Below, piece by piece: positions 1 to 7,958 of a DNA stretch of 64,000 nt. Every line of letters begins with the position of its first letter. Positions within the stretch are counted from its first letter, which is position 1. This DNA is from Planotetraspora kaengkrachanensis (lineage in GTDB: Bacteria; Actinomycetota; Actinomycetes; Streptosporangiales; Streptosporangiaceae). Where the stretch lies: assembly GCF_016862895.1 (NCBI RefSeq), contig NZ_BONV01000041.1, positions 56,896 to 120,895 of the forward strand, written 5' to 3'. The translations under genes were made by a program, and so were the position numbers. The notes beneath the pieces are model-generated. The model was not told the origin of the DNA, did no database searches, and saw nothing but the letters and a program-made list of their open reading frames with translations.

Positions 1-348
1 CGCTCGTACGGGCCGCGGGCGAAGACGCGGACCGAGCATTCGCGGCTGGTGGCGAAGTATCTGGGGTGGCGGCTGCCGACCACGCTGGAGCTCAAGGAAC
101 TAGACGAGTTCCTGCTCGCCAGGGCGATGGAACACGACTCGCCGACCCTGCTGTTCCGGCTCGGGTGCGAGTACCTGATCTCGGCACGCGTGATCCGTCC
201 GGGACTGGTGACCGTGTGCGAGCGCGTCGAGCGCTACCGACCGCTGCTGCCGTCTGCCCGGACGGGAAAGTCCGGAACGCGAGGACTACCTGCGGACGCA
301 GATCGCGCACCGATTAGGTTTCCGCGTCGTGCCCGTCTGTACGTGTGA
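1..348 (+). pseudogene. Tn3-family transposase fragment (DUF4158 region)
   Basis: Frame 1 is open from the first base and reads as the N-terminal DUF4158-type region of Tn3-family TnpA. The recognisable stretch is LKELDEFLLARAMEHDSPTL followed by LLFRLGCEYLISARVIRPG. Similarity to that family appears to stop near base 240, and the frame ends at 348. The 5' end is cut by the window edge, so only the 3' truncation is biological. Bases 275-373 are open in frame 2 (EREDYLRTQIAHRLGFRVV) and run into the next gene; that segment was not recognised. Most likely a transposon scar. Confidence 0.6.
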
Positions 349-373
349 GATCGACTCACGAGAGGCTGGCACG

Positions 374-937
374 ATGCGGAAACTGATCTTCGGCATGAAC
401 CTGAGCCTGGACGGCTACATCGCCGCGCCCGGCGACGACCTCGGCTGGAGCGTACCGAGCGACGAGCTGTTCCAGTGGTGGTCCGACCGGGTGGGCGCGA
501 CCGGCCTGGCGCTGTACGGGCGCAAACTGTGGGAGACGATGAGCTCCCACTGGCCGACCGCCGACCAGCAGCCCGGCGCCACTCCGGCGGAGATCGAGTA
601 CGCCCGCCGCTGGCGGGACATGCCGAAGGTGGTGTTCTCCTCGACGACCAGCACGGTCGACTGGAACACCCGCCTGGTCACCGGCGACGCGGTCACCGAG
701 ATCACCCGGCTCAAGGCCGAGGACGGCGGCCCGATGGACATCGGCGGCGCCACGCTCGCCGGGGCGGCCATGCGGGCCGGGCTGATCGACGAGTACGTGC
801 TGGTCACCCACCCGGTCCTGGTGGGCGGCGGCACGCCGTTCTTTACGGCCCTGGACAGTTGGGTGGACCTGAACCTGGTGAAGACGCGGGCGTTTCCCGG
901 CGGCGTGGTACTGACCCGATACGAGACGAGGCGATGA
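374..937 (+). CDS. dihydrofolate reductase family protein (RibD C-terminal fold)
   Basis: 187 aa, the usual length for stand-alone YyaP/YwjB-like members of the RibD_C/DHFR superfamily. The N-terminus MRKLIFGMNLSLDGYIA matches the family start. The C-terminal LVGGGTPFF loop and the central DIGGATLAGAAM region correspond to the NADPH-binding core. These proteins are cytosolic NAD(P)H-dependent reductases whose substrates are mostly unknown. The ATG at 374 is preferred because the family motif begins there; the frame is open further upstream, into transposon-scar sequence. It stands alone, convergent with the ECF sigma gene. Confidence 0.85.
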   Translation: MRKLIFGMNLSLDGYIAAPGDDLGWSVPSDELFQWWSDRVGATGLALYGRKLWETMSSHWPTADQQPGATPAEIEYARRWRDMPKVVFSSTTSTVDWNTRLVTGDAVTEITRLKAEDGGPMDIGGATLAGAAMRAGLIDEYVLVTHPVLVGGGTPFFTALDSWVDLNLVKTRAFPGGVVLTRYETRR

Positions 938-1124
938 GCACGGGCCAGATGCTCGGCTCGTGAGGCCAGGTCGAAATCCTTCCTGGCGTGCTCACCGTGA
1001 CCCTCGGCTATGAGGGAACCTTCCCCGGGCCCTTCCTTGCGTTCCGAGTGAGCTGTTGACCGACTTGCTGGACATGAGGGCGACGGCGTCGTTGATTGTG
1101 ACGATGTTCTTCGGGCATGAAGAT

Positions 1125-1149
1125 GCCCCGCCGGCAACGCCGGCGGGGC
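1125..1149. terminator. GC-rich hairpin terminator between convergent genes
   Basis: A perfect 11-bp stem (GCCCCGCCGGC and its complement) with a 3-nt loop. It lies 46 nt beyond the stop of the minus-strand sigma gene and about 190 nt beyond the plus-strand reductase. There is no U-tract, which is common for actinomycete terminators. It could serve both strands. Confidence 0.65.
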
Positions 1150-1194
1150 GGTGGTGTCCGCGTTGTCGCGTTGGTGTTCAGCTGGTCAGGGTGC

Positions 1195-2286
1195 TCATTC
1201 CGCGGTGACTTCGGTGACTTCGGTGACGGCGGCCCGTGCGCTGGACTCGTCGACGATGGGGCTTTTGTCTGATGACAGTGTCGGGGGCAGGCCCAGCCAT
1301 GGTTTGTCGGTGGCGTCGAATCCGGTGAGCTCGGCGATCTTCCCGTCGACGATGTGCAGGACCGCGATGGTAAATAGCCGGTACTCCGGGTCGTCGGGGG
1401 TGCGGAGGTACAGCACGGCGGCAGGCATGCGGTTGACCGTCGTGGTGATACAGCGCCAGTCGTCGTGGCCGCGCTGGAAGAGCCCACCGGAGACCCAGCC
1501 GTCCACCGCGTCCTTGGCCGTGATGACCGAGGTTCCCGGCTCGGGCAGCATCGCGAAGCGCAGGTCGTCGCGCAGCAGGGCCATCAGCCCGTCCAGGTCG
1601 TTGCGCTCATGGGCGTCGATATACGACTTCACCACGCCCCGCTCGTCATTCGACAGCTCGTGGGTGGCGGGGCTCCGCCAGTCGAGGCGGCGGTCGGGCA
1701 GCTGCTCGCGCATCGTCACACGCGCCCGCTGCAGTGCGCTGGTCACCGATGCGACGGTCAGCTCGAGGGCGTCGGCGGCCTTCGACGCCGGCCAGCCGAG
1801 GACGTCGCGCAGGATGAACACCGCCCGCTGCCGCGGCGGCAGGTGCTGGACGGCGACGATGAACGCCAGCTCGATCGTCTCCCGCGCCACCACCGATTCC
1901 TGCGGGTCCTCGGGGAGCATCCGGTCGGGGTAGGGCTGCAGGTACAGCACCTCGGAACCGGGGTCCGGCAGCTCGGACGGTACGGGTGTGCGGTCGTTGC
2001 GCTTGTCCAGGAAGTCGAGGCAGGCGTTCGTCGCGATTCGGTACAGCCAGGTCCGCAGGGCCGCGTGGCCCTTGAACGACTCCCGCTTGTTCCACGCTCG
2101 CAGGAACGTCTCCTGCGTCAGGTCCTGGGCATCCTCGTAGTTCGCGAGCATCCGGTAGCAGTGCACCTGCAGCTCACGCCGGTGGCGCTCCGTGATGAGT
2201 GCGAACCGCGCCGTGTCGCCTGAGCGGACCGCCGCGAGGAACGTGGCCTCGTCGGCGCCCAGCGGTCTGGTGTCGGTCATGGTCAT
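1195..2286 (-). CDS. ECF RNA polymerase sigma factor with C-terminal SnoaL-like domain (SigG-like)
   Basis: 363 aa. The N-terminal half carries sigma-70 region 2 (YEDAQDLTQETFLRAW) and region 4 (LPPRQRAVFILRDVLGW followed by a helix-turn-helix), about residues 15-190. The C-terminal ~150 residues form an NTF2/SnoaL-like domain (VKSYIDAHERNDLDGLMALL). This architecture is typical of ECF sigma factors of the SigG/SigJ type, where the C-terminal domain controls activity in place of a separate anti-sigma factor. No anti-sigma gene is adjacent, which fits. Two ATGs (2286 and 2280) follow a GGAAGGA ribosome site; 2286 leaves a spacing of only 3-4 nt, so 2280 is equally possible. Confidence 0.85.
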   Translation of the reverse strand: MTMTDTRPLGADEATFLAAVRSGDTARFALITERHRRELQVHCYRMLANYEDAQDLTQETFLRAWNKRESFKGHAALRTWLYRIATNACLDFLDKRNDRTPVPSELPDPGSEVLYLQPYPDRMLPEDPQESVVARETIELAFIVAVQHLPPRQRAVFILRDVLGWPASKAADALELTVASVTSALQRARVTMREQLPDRRLDWRSPATHELSNDERGVVKSYIDAHERNDLDGLMALLRDDLRFAMLPEPGTSVITAKDAVDGWVSGGLFQRGHDDWRCITTTVNRMPAAVLYLRTPDDPEYRLFTIAVLHIVDGKIAELTGFDATDKPWLGLPPTLSSDKSPIVDESSARAAVTEVTEVTAE

Positions 2287-2479
2287 AAATCCTTCCACCG
2301 GTGCGAGGGCTAACAGAACTGACGACGTGGCGGAGGATTTCTGATCGGTGAAGCCGCTGACACCGGGCCGTTCGCCAGGCCGGATGGGTCGGGGTCGATC
2401 CAGGGAACGCGCTCCGGGTCGGCCCTCGATGTCGAGGTGGGCCAGCACGGCTAAGCGTTGTTTCTCGGCGCCTGCTACT

Positions 2480-2700
2480 TAGAACTTCCAACAAAATGAT
2501 CTAGGAATGCTTCTGATCGTCTCCGAGTTGATCATGGTATGAGGAAGGGCGAGCAGCCGCCGTGGAACGTGTCGGATGAGTTGTGGGCGCGGATTCAGCT
2601 CGGGGACGACCTGCTGGCGCCGGTTGCGGGACTGGCATGCCGTCGAGGAAGCTGCACGAACTGCTGCCGGCGGAGTTGCATCTGACAGGCGGTGAATCCC
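2480..2700 (+). pseudogene. IS5-family transposase remnant, deleted and frameshifted
   Basis: From the ATG at 2539 the frame reads MRKGEQPPWNVSDELWARI, the usual N-terminus of IS5-group (DUF4096) transposases. It then jumps at about 2602 to a second frame reading TCWRRLRDWHAV, and again at about 2640 to a third reading KLHELLPAELH. All three blocks are family motifs in the right order, with the intervening parts missing. The AT-richer bases 2480-2538 probably hold the left end of the element. It is non-functional. It fills most of the otherwise gene-free stretch 2287-2770. Confidence 0.7.
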
Positions 2701-2770
2701 AGGAGTCGCAGTGCCCGGGCTCTGGCCGCGTCGTCGCTGTCGGAGCTGAATCGCCGATTCGACAGCAGGT

Positions 2771-3349
2771 CTAGGTCGGACCGGGGCCGTCAGTGAAGTG
2801 CGGCAGGACCATCTCGACAAGTGCGGCGACGTCGGCGTCGACCATCGGCTCGCCGGTCATGCCCATCCGGTGGAGCAAGGTTCCGACGACGACGTCAATG
2901 AAGAACAGGACCCGGTTCTCCGGCTCGCCGAGCGCGTCCTGGAGCGCGAGCCGGTACGGGTCCTGCAACCGCGTGGACAGGACCTCGCGCAGGGCCGGAT
3001 CGCTGACGGCGTCACTGAACACGCCTGCGAACGCGTCGCCTACTCCGGGCTCGCTGATCTTCGCTGCGATCCAGTGGATGGCCGAGGACATGAACGCGGC
3101 TCGACTGGCACCCTCCAGCGGCAGCGGGCCGAACGCGTCAAGGAGGCAGTCCACGATCAGCGCGCCCTTGGACGGCCAGCGGCGGTAGATCGTCGTCTTC
3201 GCGACGCCGGCCGCGGCGGCGATGCGGTCGACGGTGGCATGCGCGTAGCCGAGCTCGTTGACCGTGCTCAGCGTTGCGGCGAAGACCACGGCGTTGACGC
3301 CGGAGCGCGGGCGACCGGGTGGTCTGGCGGATGTGGTCGATCGGGTCAT
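2771..3349 (-). CDS. TetR/AcrR-family transcriptional regulator
   Basis: 192 aa. The N-terminal TetR helix-turn-helix is clear (VDRIAAAAGVAKTTIYRRWP, about residues 30-60), and the C-terminal ligand domain is typical of TetR_C members. The frame continues 21 codons upstream, but the ATG at 3349 (MTRSTTSARPPGRPR) leaves the normal short basic N-terminus. It is transcribed away from the esterase at 3422. The 72-bp gap holds a nested palindrome that is probably its operator, so it is likely to repress itself and the esterase. Confidence 0.88.
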   Translation of the reverse strand: MTRSTTSARPPGRPRSGVNAVVFAATLSTVNELGYAHATVDRIAAAAGVAKTTIYRRWPSKGALIVDCLLDAFGPLPLEGASRAAFMSSAIHWIAAKISEPGVGDAFAGVFSDAVSDPALREVLSTRLQDPYRLALQDALGEPENRVLFFIDVVVGTLLHRMGMTGEPMVDADVAALVEMVLPHFTDGPGPT

Positions 3350-3370
3350 GGCCACACGATAGCCATTTGC

Positions 3371-3400
3371 GCTACGATCGGTATCGATACCTTTGGTAGC
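3371..3400. promoter_or_regulatory. nested palindromic operator for the divergent TetR/esterase pair
   Basis: The centre is the perfect 12-bp palindrome GGTATCGATACC (3380-3391). It is flanked symmetrically, at 4 nt on each side, by GCTAC (3371-3375) and GTAGC (3396-3400). The 30-bp two-fold symmetry lies between the divergent starts (3349 and 3422), the expected position for TetR autoregulation. Binding is inferred. Confidence 0.7.
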
Positions 3401-3421
3401 GAAACTGGCCAAGGAGAAGAC

Positions 3422-4417
3422 GTGAGCGAGGTCACCGGTACGGAGCGGCCGCCGCTGGGCATCCGGTTACTGCATGCCCTGGGAAGGGAGCCGGACTGGT
3501 CGGCGATGACGGCCGAGGAACTGGCCGCCTACAGCGACGCGCAGAACCGCAAGCGGGCATCCGGCCTGGCGCGGGTGATCACCGGGTTCCCGGACCGCGG
3601 CGCCACGATCCAATGGCAGGAGGTGGCACTGCCCGGCCGCGAGCTCCGGGTCCGGGTGTACCGGCCGTCGCCCGGGCGCGGCGACGGGGACGCCGACCGG
3701 GCCGACCTGCCCCTCGTGCTCCACGTGCACGGAGGCGGGTTCGTGGGCACGGCGGTGCAGAGCGACTGGGTGAACAGCCACCTCGCCGCGCGGCTGCCCG
3801 CGGTCGTCGTCTCGGTCGAGCACCGCCTCCTCGACCCGGAGACTCCGCTGTCGGCGGCCGTCGACGACGGCTGGGACGTGCTCCGGCACGTGGTACAGCA
3901 CGCCGACCAGTGGGGAATCGACCCGGCGCGGACCGCCGTCTTCGGGGAGAGCACCGGCTCGATGGTCACCGCCCTGGCCGCGATCCGGGCCAGAGAGCAT
4001 GGCTTGCCCCTGCGGGCGCAGGTGCTGGTCAACCCCGCTGTTGACATGACCTCGACGATGTTCGACCACGCCTCGATCACCCAGCACGCCCACAGCCCGA
4101 CCCTCACCGTGCCGCAAATGCAGCTGCTCCACCGGCTTGCCGTTCCGCCGGGAACGGATCCTCGTGCGATGTCGCCGCTGTATGCCGACGATCTGAGCGG
4201 CCTGCCCCCAGCGCTCGTGGTGGTGCCGACCATTGACCCGCTGGCTGATCACGGCCGCAGTTACGCCGAACGACTGCGAGCGGCGGGGACGCCCGCGCGG
4301 CTCACCGAACATTCCGGAGCGACGCACGCGTTCCTCAGCATGCCGGGCGTGGTGCCGCAAGCCAAGGCCGCGCGGGCGGAGATCGTCGAGTTCCTCCAGG
4401 TGGCCCTCGCTGGGTGA
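3422..4417 (+). CDS. alpha/beta hydrolase, HSL-type esterase
   Basis: 331 aa. It has the oxyanion-hole motif HGGGF near residue 105, the nucleophile elbow GESTG (serine in the GxSxG pattern), an acidic residue in PTIDPLADHG, and the catalytic histidine in ATHAFLSM. This is the hormone-sensitive-lipase subfamily (abhydrolase_3) of carboxylesterases, presumably cytosolic. The GTG at 3422 follows AAGGAG at a spacing of 5; the long upstream open frame is shadow sequence. It is controlled, by inference, by the divergent TetR through the palindrome between them. The substrate is unknown. Confidence 0.88.
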   Translation: MSEVTGTERPPLGIRLLHALGREPDWSAMTAEELAAYSDAQNRKRASGLARVITGFPDRGATIQWQEVALPGRELRVRVYRPSPGRGDGDADRADLPLVLHVHGGGFVGTAVQSDWVNSHLAARLPAVVVSVEHRLLDPETPLSAAVDDGWDVLRHVVQHADQWGIDPARTAVFGESTGSMVTALAAIRAREHGLPLRAQVLVNPAVDMTSTMFDHASITQHAHSPTLTVPQMQLLHRLAVPPGTDPRAMSPLYADDLSGLPPALVVVPTIDPLADHGRSYAERLRAAGTPARLTEHSGATHAFLSMPGVVPQAKAARAEIVEFLQVALAG

Positions 4418-4656
4418 CAGATCCCGGCCTGCCGGTTTCTGTTCCCCAGCATCGGGTCCAACCGAGATACGGGGAATGGTCCGCAACCCCCATAGCGTGG
4501 CGGGTACGAACGTCCAGCCACCGAAACCGGCGCGGCCGCGTTCAGGCCGATCGTTACCGGTGCTCCTGCCCCGGCCAGACGAAGGAAGGCGGCCGGCAGG
4601 TACACCCCCCGCGGCGGCGAACTGCACGAACCGCCGGAGACCGACCTGCTCATGTG

Positions 4657-4818
4657 GAAGGCGTAGTCGCAGTCAGCGGCAGCGCGAGGTTGGTGACCTG
4701 GGTGCCGAGCAGCGACAGGCTCTCACCGAGCCAGAGACTTCAGGAAGTCGCCGTTGCGCCACAGGCCTTCCTGCGCGGAGGCAGCCGCCGACTCGGAGCG
4801 AGGTTCGGTGGCCGTCAC
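4657..4818 (-). pseudogene. truncated MFS transporter gene, N-terminal fragment
   Basis: A GTG at 4818 overlaps the stop codon of the upstream aminotransferase (GTGA), so the two genes were translationally coupled. The frame reads GLWRNGDFLKSL and then hits a stop. Shifting one base restores GESLSLLGTQVTNLALPLTA, the conserved start of the MFS_3 exporter family (first TM helix). After about 50 codons no further MFS sequence was recognised. The gene is therefore frameshifted and 3'-deleted. The rest of the gap 4418-4656 holds nothing recognisable. Confidence 0.7.
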
Positions 4819-6059
4819 GGTTGCTGCCTGAGGTTCGCGACGCTGAGATCGGCGACCGCCGCGATGACCTGGTCCACTTCCTGCTCGGTGTTGTAGTAGT
4901 GGGGCGACAGGCGCAGGCACCAGTCGATGTCCTTGTCGCCGAAGTCGAACTGCGCGAAGTGGCGAAAGCTCAGCGCCGAGTTTATGCGGCGCGCGTCCAT
5001 TGCCGCTTTGAACGGCTCCGGCTGCCAGCCGTCGATGGCGAAGGTGACCAGGGCGCCCAGCTGCCGGCCATGGTCGAGCACGCGTATTCCGGGGAGGTCG
5101 GCGAGCCTGTCGCGCAGGTTGGCGGCCAGGGCAGGGGTACGGCGGGCGATGGCGTCCATGCCGACCTTGCGGGCGTAGCGTGCGGCGGCCGCGCAGCCGA
5201 GCACGATGGCGTAGGGGAACTCCCAGTCCTCGAACCTCGCTGCCGTCTCGACGGGCTGGTAGCGGCCCGGCTCGACCCAGCGCGCGCCGTACATGTCGAT
5301 GAACAGCGGCTCGTAGCCGGCGCTCAGCACACGGTCGGACACGTACAGGAAGCCAGAACCGCGAGGTCCGCGCAAAAACTTGCGGCAGGTGGCGGTGAGC
5401 AGGTCGCAGCCGATCTCGGCCACGTCGATCGGGTACTGGCCGACGGACTGGCAGGCGTCGACCAGATACAGCAGATCCAGCTCGCGGCAATGCCGGCCGA
5501 TCTCGGCGACCGGCTGGACCAGGCCGGAGTTGGTAGGGATGTGAGTGGCGGCCACCAGTCGCGGGCGGTGGCGCCGCATCATTTCGGCCATCGCCGCCAC
5601 GTCCACCCCGCCCTCGGGGAGGTCGGACGCGTGCACGATCTGCACGCCGAACCTCTTGCGCAGCGACAGGAAGGCGATCTGGTTGGAGATGAAGTCGTTA
5701 CGCGTGGTGAGAATGACATCACCGGCCTCGAACGGGATCGCCGACAGGGCGGTAGAGAACGCATGGGTGGCGCTACCGGCGAAGGCGATGTTCTCGGGAG
5801 CGCAGTTGATCAGCGCGGCGGTTTCGGCGTAGAACTCGCGGACCTGCTCGGCGCGGGCGGCAGAGGCCTCGTAGCCACCGATGTTGGCCTCCAGCCGCAG
5901 ATGGTCGACCATCGCGGACAGCACAGGGGTGGCCAGGAGGCCGCAACCGGCGTTGTTGAAGTGCACGACGCCGTCGGCGCCGGGCGTGTCCGCGCGCAGG
6001 GCCGCGACGTCCAGAAGTGATTCTGTGAAAGCGCTGGAAGCGCTATTATCATTTCTCAT
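4815..6059 (-). CDS. class V aminotransferase (PLP-dependent, fold type I)
   Basis: 414 aa. The class-V fold is visible from HFNNAGCGLL (about residue 33) through HIPTNSGLVQPV. The cofactor aspartate is in YLVDACQSVGQYP (D201) and the PLP lysine is in TATCRKFLRGPRGSG (K227). Such enzymes include cysteine desulfurase-like and isopenicillin-N-epimerase-like proteins; the exact substrate is not evident. The ATG at 6059 shares the CATG palindrome with the start of the divergent MocR fragment. There is no Shine-Dalgarno, but a TACTGT box sits 5 nt upstream, suggesting a leaderless message. A decayed MFS gene follows in the same operon. Confidence 0.83.
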   Translation of the reverse strand: MRNDNSASSAFTESLLDVAALRADTPGADGVVHFNNAGCGLLATPVLSAMVDHLRLEANIGGYEASAARAEQVREFYAETAALINCAPENIAFAGSATHAFSTALSAIPFEAGDVILTTRNDFISNQIAFLSLRKRFGVQIVHASDLPEGGVDVAAMAEMMRRHRPRLVAATHIPTNSGLVQPVAEIGRHCRELDLLYLVDACQSVGQYPIDVAEIGCDLLTATCRKFLRGPRGSGFLYVSDRVLSAGYEPLFIDMYGARWVEPGRYQPVETAARFEDWEFPYAIVLGCAAAARYARKVGMDAIARRTPALAANLRDRLADLPGIRVLDHGRQLGALVTFAIDGWQPEPFKAAMDARRINSALSFRHFAQFDFGDKDIDWCLRLSPHYYNTEQEVDQVIAAVADLSVANLRQQP

Positions 6060-6095
6060 GTCGGACAGTAGCAGTTCTATGGAGTTGGCGACAAG
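5996..6095. repeat. inverted duplication, left copy (pairs with 7760-7860)
   Basis: About 100 bp that matches 7760-7860 in reverse complement at roughly 85% identity with one 1-nt gap. It covers the start of the aminotransferase gene, the intergenic promoter region and the first codons of the MocR gene. The two copies flank the intact MocR gene. Confidence 0.8.
6044..6070. promoter_or_regulatory. back-to-back leaderless promoters at a shared CATG
   Basis: The plus strand has TATTAT (6044-6049) followed by 8 nt and the ATG at 6058. The minus strand has TACTGT (6070-6065) followed by 5 nt and the ATG at 6059. Both boxes fit the actinomycete -10 pattern TANNNT at a distance that would start transcription at or near the initiation codon. 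The duplicated copy near 7800 keeps the same geometry for the intact MocR gene (TATCGT, 8 nt, ATG at 7797). No -35 boxes were recognised. Confidence 0.45.
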
Positions 6096-6120
6096 GACCG
6101 CGGCGCGGCCGAGCTGCTGA
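6058..6120 (+). pseudogene. 5' fragment of a MocR regulator gene
   Basis: The frame reads MSDSSSSMELATRT and then ends at 6120. The intact MocR gene on the other strand begins MSDSSSSDELATRM, so this is a truncated second copy of its first codons, left divergent from the aminotransferase. It is probably the original position of the regulator, with the full gene now inverted next to it. Confidence 0.65.
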
Positions 6121-6384
6121 CCACTGCTGCGCCCGGCCGATATCCAACAGGAGCTGCCGACCGGGCCGCTGCAGGGCGCGTACGACCCGAGCCGGCACGA
6201 CGCGGCGTTGTTCGCGTTCTTCGCCGGGATGGCCGAGTCCGAGCCGCTTCTGCCCGTATCCCGGCTGGGCCCGGGCCTGGAGGACCGCGGGACCGCCTTT
6301 GCTTGCTGGCGACCTCGATACACGACGCATCCGGCGAGGTCCAGGCCAAGAGCGAGAATCTTCTTTCGAACGGGACAGCTTCGA
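6121..6384. other. gene-free spacer with an unrecognised open stretch
   Basis: Between the MocR fragment and the end of the intact MocR gene. One plus-strand frame is open and coding-like from about 6130 to 6300 (DAALFAFFAGMAESEPLLPV), but it has no start and matches no family I recognise. It may be a remnant of a deleted gene. Nothing else is evident. Confidence 0.3.
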
Positions 6385-7797
6385 TCAGCGTGTGCCGGCG
6401 GCAGGTTCGTGGGTGGACGCGAGTCGGCGTGCGGCTTCGATCAGCTCGGCGCGGTCGGTGGTGGCGGCGAAGCCGAGGCGCAGGTAGGCCGCCGGGAGTT
6501 CAGTGGCGAAGTAGCGGTTGCCGGAGCTGACGGCGACGCCGTGCTGGCGGGCCATGTCGGCGATCACGGTTGCGTCGGTGCCGTATGGCAGGCGGACCCA
6601 CAGGTGGAGTCCGCCCGTGGGGATACAGGTCAGAGTCCAGCCGGGAAGTTCGTGCGTGACGGCGGCTGCCAGTGCCCCGCACCGCTCCCGCAGTGCTGCG
6701 GCCAGGGTGCGGACGTGCCGTTCCCACGTGGGGGAGCTGAGGAGTTCCAGCGCTGTCTCCTGGAGTGGGCGGCTGACGAAGAAGTCGTCGACCAGGCGGA
6801 TGGCGCGCAGGCGTTCCATCACCGGGCCTCGGGCCACCAGGGTGCCGATGCGCAGGCTCGGCGCCGCGGGTTTGGTGAGTGAAGTCAGGTAGACCACGGT
6901 GCCATCGCAGTCGTCGGCCAGCAGGGGCGGCGGCACCGGCGCGCCGTGACCGAGGTGACGTGCGAAGTCGTCCTCGATCACGAATGCGCCTGCTGCTCTG
7001 GCCGTGTCGATGATCTGCCGGCGGCGTTGTGGCGCCAGCACGGTGCCTGTGGGGTTGTGATAGGTCGGCTGGCAGTACAGCAGGCGTGCGCGGGTCCTCG
7101 CGAAGGCGTCGGCGAGGAGGTCGGGCTGCAGGCCGTCGGCGTCCATCGGTACTGGTACCGGGCGCAAGCCGGCGGCCCTGGCGGCGGCTATCGCTCCCGG
7201 ATAGGTGGGCGACTCCATCAGGATGGGGTCACCCGGTCCGGCGATAGCCCGGAACGCCATGGACAGGGCGCTCTGACCGCCGGCTGTGACCAGGATGTCG
7301 TCCGCGCTCGCGCCGCCGCCGGCCATGGTGGCGAACACGCTGCGCAGGGCCGTCAGGCCACTGGTGGGGGCGCGGTCCCATGCGTCGGGGCGTCGTGCCG
7401 CGCGGGCCAGCGCCGCGGTAAGGATCTGGGTGGGCTGGAGCGAACGATGTAGGTAACCGCCGTCCAGCATGATCGTCCCTGCGGGTGGCGCTCCGTATGT
7501 ATCGGTGAGGATGCTCGTGTCCACGGTCCGGTCGGCGAGGGTGACGGTCTGCCAGGCGGTGTCGGCGACCTCGGTGCGACGCTGGGCGCGTGCTGCCACG
7601 TACGTGCCGCTTCCTGGACGGCTGATCACCAAGCCCTCGGCAGCGAGCGTGGCGATCGCCTGCGACACGGTGGCGGGGCCGACCTGGTAGCGCCGGATCA
7701 GCTCCCGGCTGCTGGGCAAACGGTCGCCCGGCGACAGCCGGGCGATCATCGCGCGCATTCTTGTCGCCAACTCATCAGAACTGCTACTGTCCGACAT
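6385..7797 (-). CDS. MocR-type regulator (GntR helix-turn-helix fused to aminotransferase I domain)
   Basis: 470 aa. A GntR winged helix lies at about residues 8-70 (DRLPSSRELIRRYQVGPATV, then GLVISRPGSGTYVA). A fold-type-I aminotransferase domain follows, with YHNPTG, EDDFARH (about 275-281) and the PLP lysine in SLTKP (K309). MocR/PdxR proteins sense PLP-linked ligands and usually act on a divergent neighbour, here most likely the aminotransferase at 4815-6059. The ATG at 7797 is chosen because MSDSSSS is preserved in the duplicated fragment; an in-frame ATG at 7821 is possible. No ribosome site is visible, but TATCGT 8 nt upstream suggests a leaderless message. Confidence 0.85.
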   Translation of the reverse strand: MSDSSSSDELATRMRAMIARLSPGDRLPSSRELIRRYQVGPATVSQAIATLAAEGLVISRPGSGTYVAARAQRRTEVADTAWQTVTLADRTVDTSILTDTYGAPPAGTIMLDGGYLHRSLQPTQILTAALARAARRPDAWDRAPTSGLTALRSVFATMAGGGASADDILVTAGGQSALSMAFRAIAGPGDPILMESPTYPGAIAAARAAGLRPVPVPMDADGLQPDLLADAFARTRARLLYCQPTYHNPTGTVLAPQRRRQIIDTARAAGAFVIEDDFARHLGHGAPVPPPLLADDCDGTVVYLTSLTKPAAPSLRIGTLVARGPVMERLRAIRLVDDFFVSRPLQETALELLSSPTWERHVRTLAAALRERCGALAAAVTHELPGWTLTCIPTGGLHLWVRLPYGTDATVIADMARQHGVAVSSGNRYFATELPAAYLRLGFAATTDRAELIEAARRLASTHEPAAGTR

Positions 7798-7860
7798 GGA
7801 TAATGACGATAGCGCTTCCATGGTTTTCTGCAGAATCGCTTCTGGAGGTCGCGGCCCTGC
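7760..7860. repeat. inverted duplication, right copy (pairs with 5996-6095)
   Basis: Contains the start of the intact MocR gene and, beyond it, a degenerate copy of the first codons of the aminotransferase gene on the plus strand (ATG at 7796, then a changed frame). This shows that the duplicated unit spanned both divergent starts. Confidence 0.8.
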
Positions 7861-7958
7861 AGACCGCATGACCACCCGGTGATCGTGCCGCCTGCCCGGT
7901 CGGATCATCGCTGGTCAGCGCCATATCCGCCCGGTTTTCGGCGAGTACTACGCGCGTT

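Noticed and set aside
1008..1487. 159-aa minus-strand frame downstream of the sigma gene
   Set aside because: It overlaps the sigma gene in another frame and is rich in Pro/Arg/Thr, with no recognisable motif; the region holds only a terminator hairpin.
2798..3421. 200-codon upstream extension of the esterase frame
   Set aside because: It runs antisense through the TetR gene, has no family similarity, and the GTG at 3422 has a good ribosome site and the normal esterase N-terminus.
6130..6300. Coding-like stretch between the MocR fragment and the MocR gene
   Set aside because: Open frame without start or recognised family; described only as spacer.
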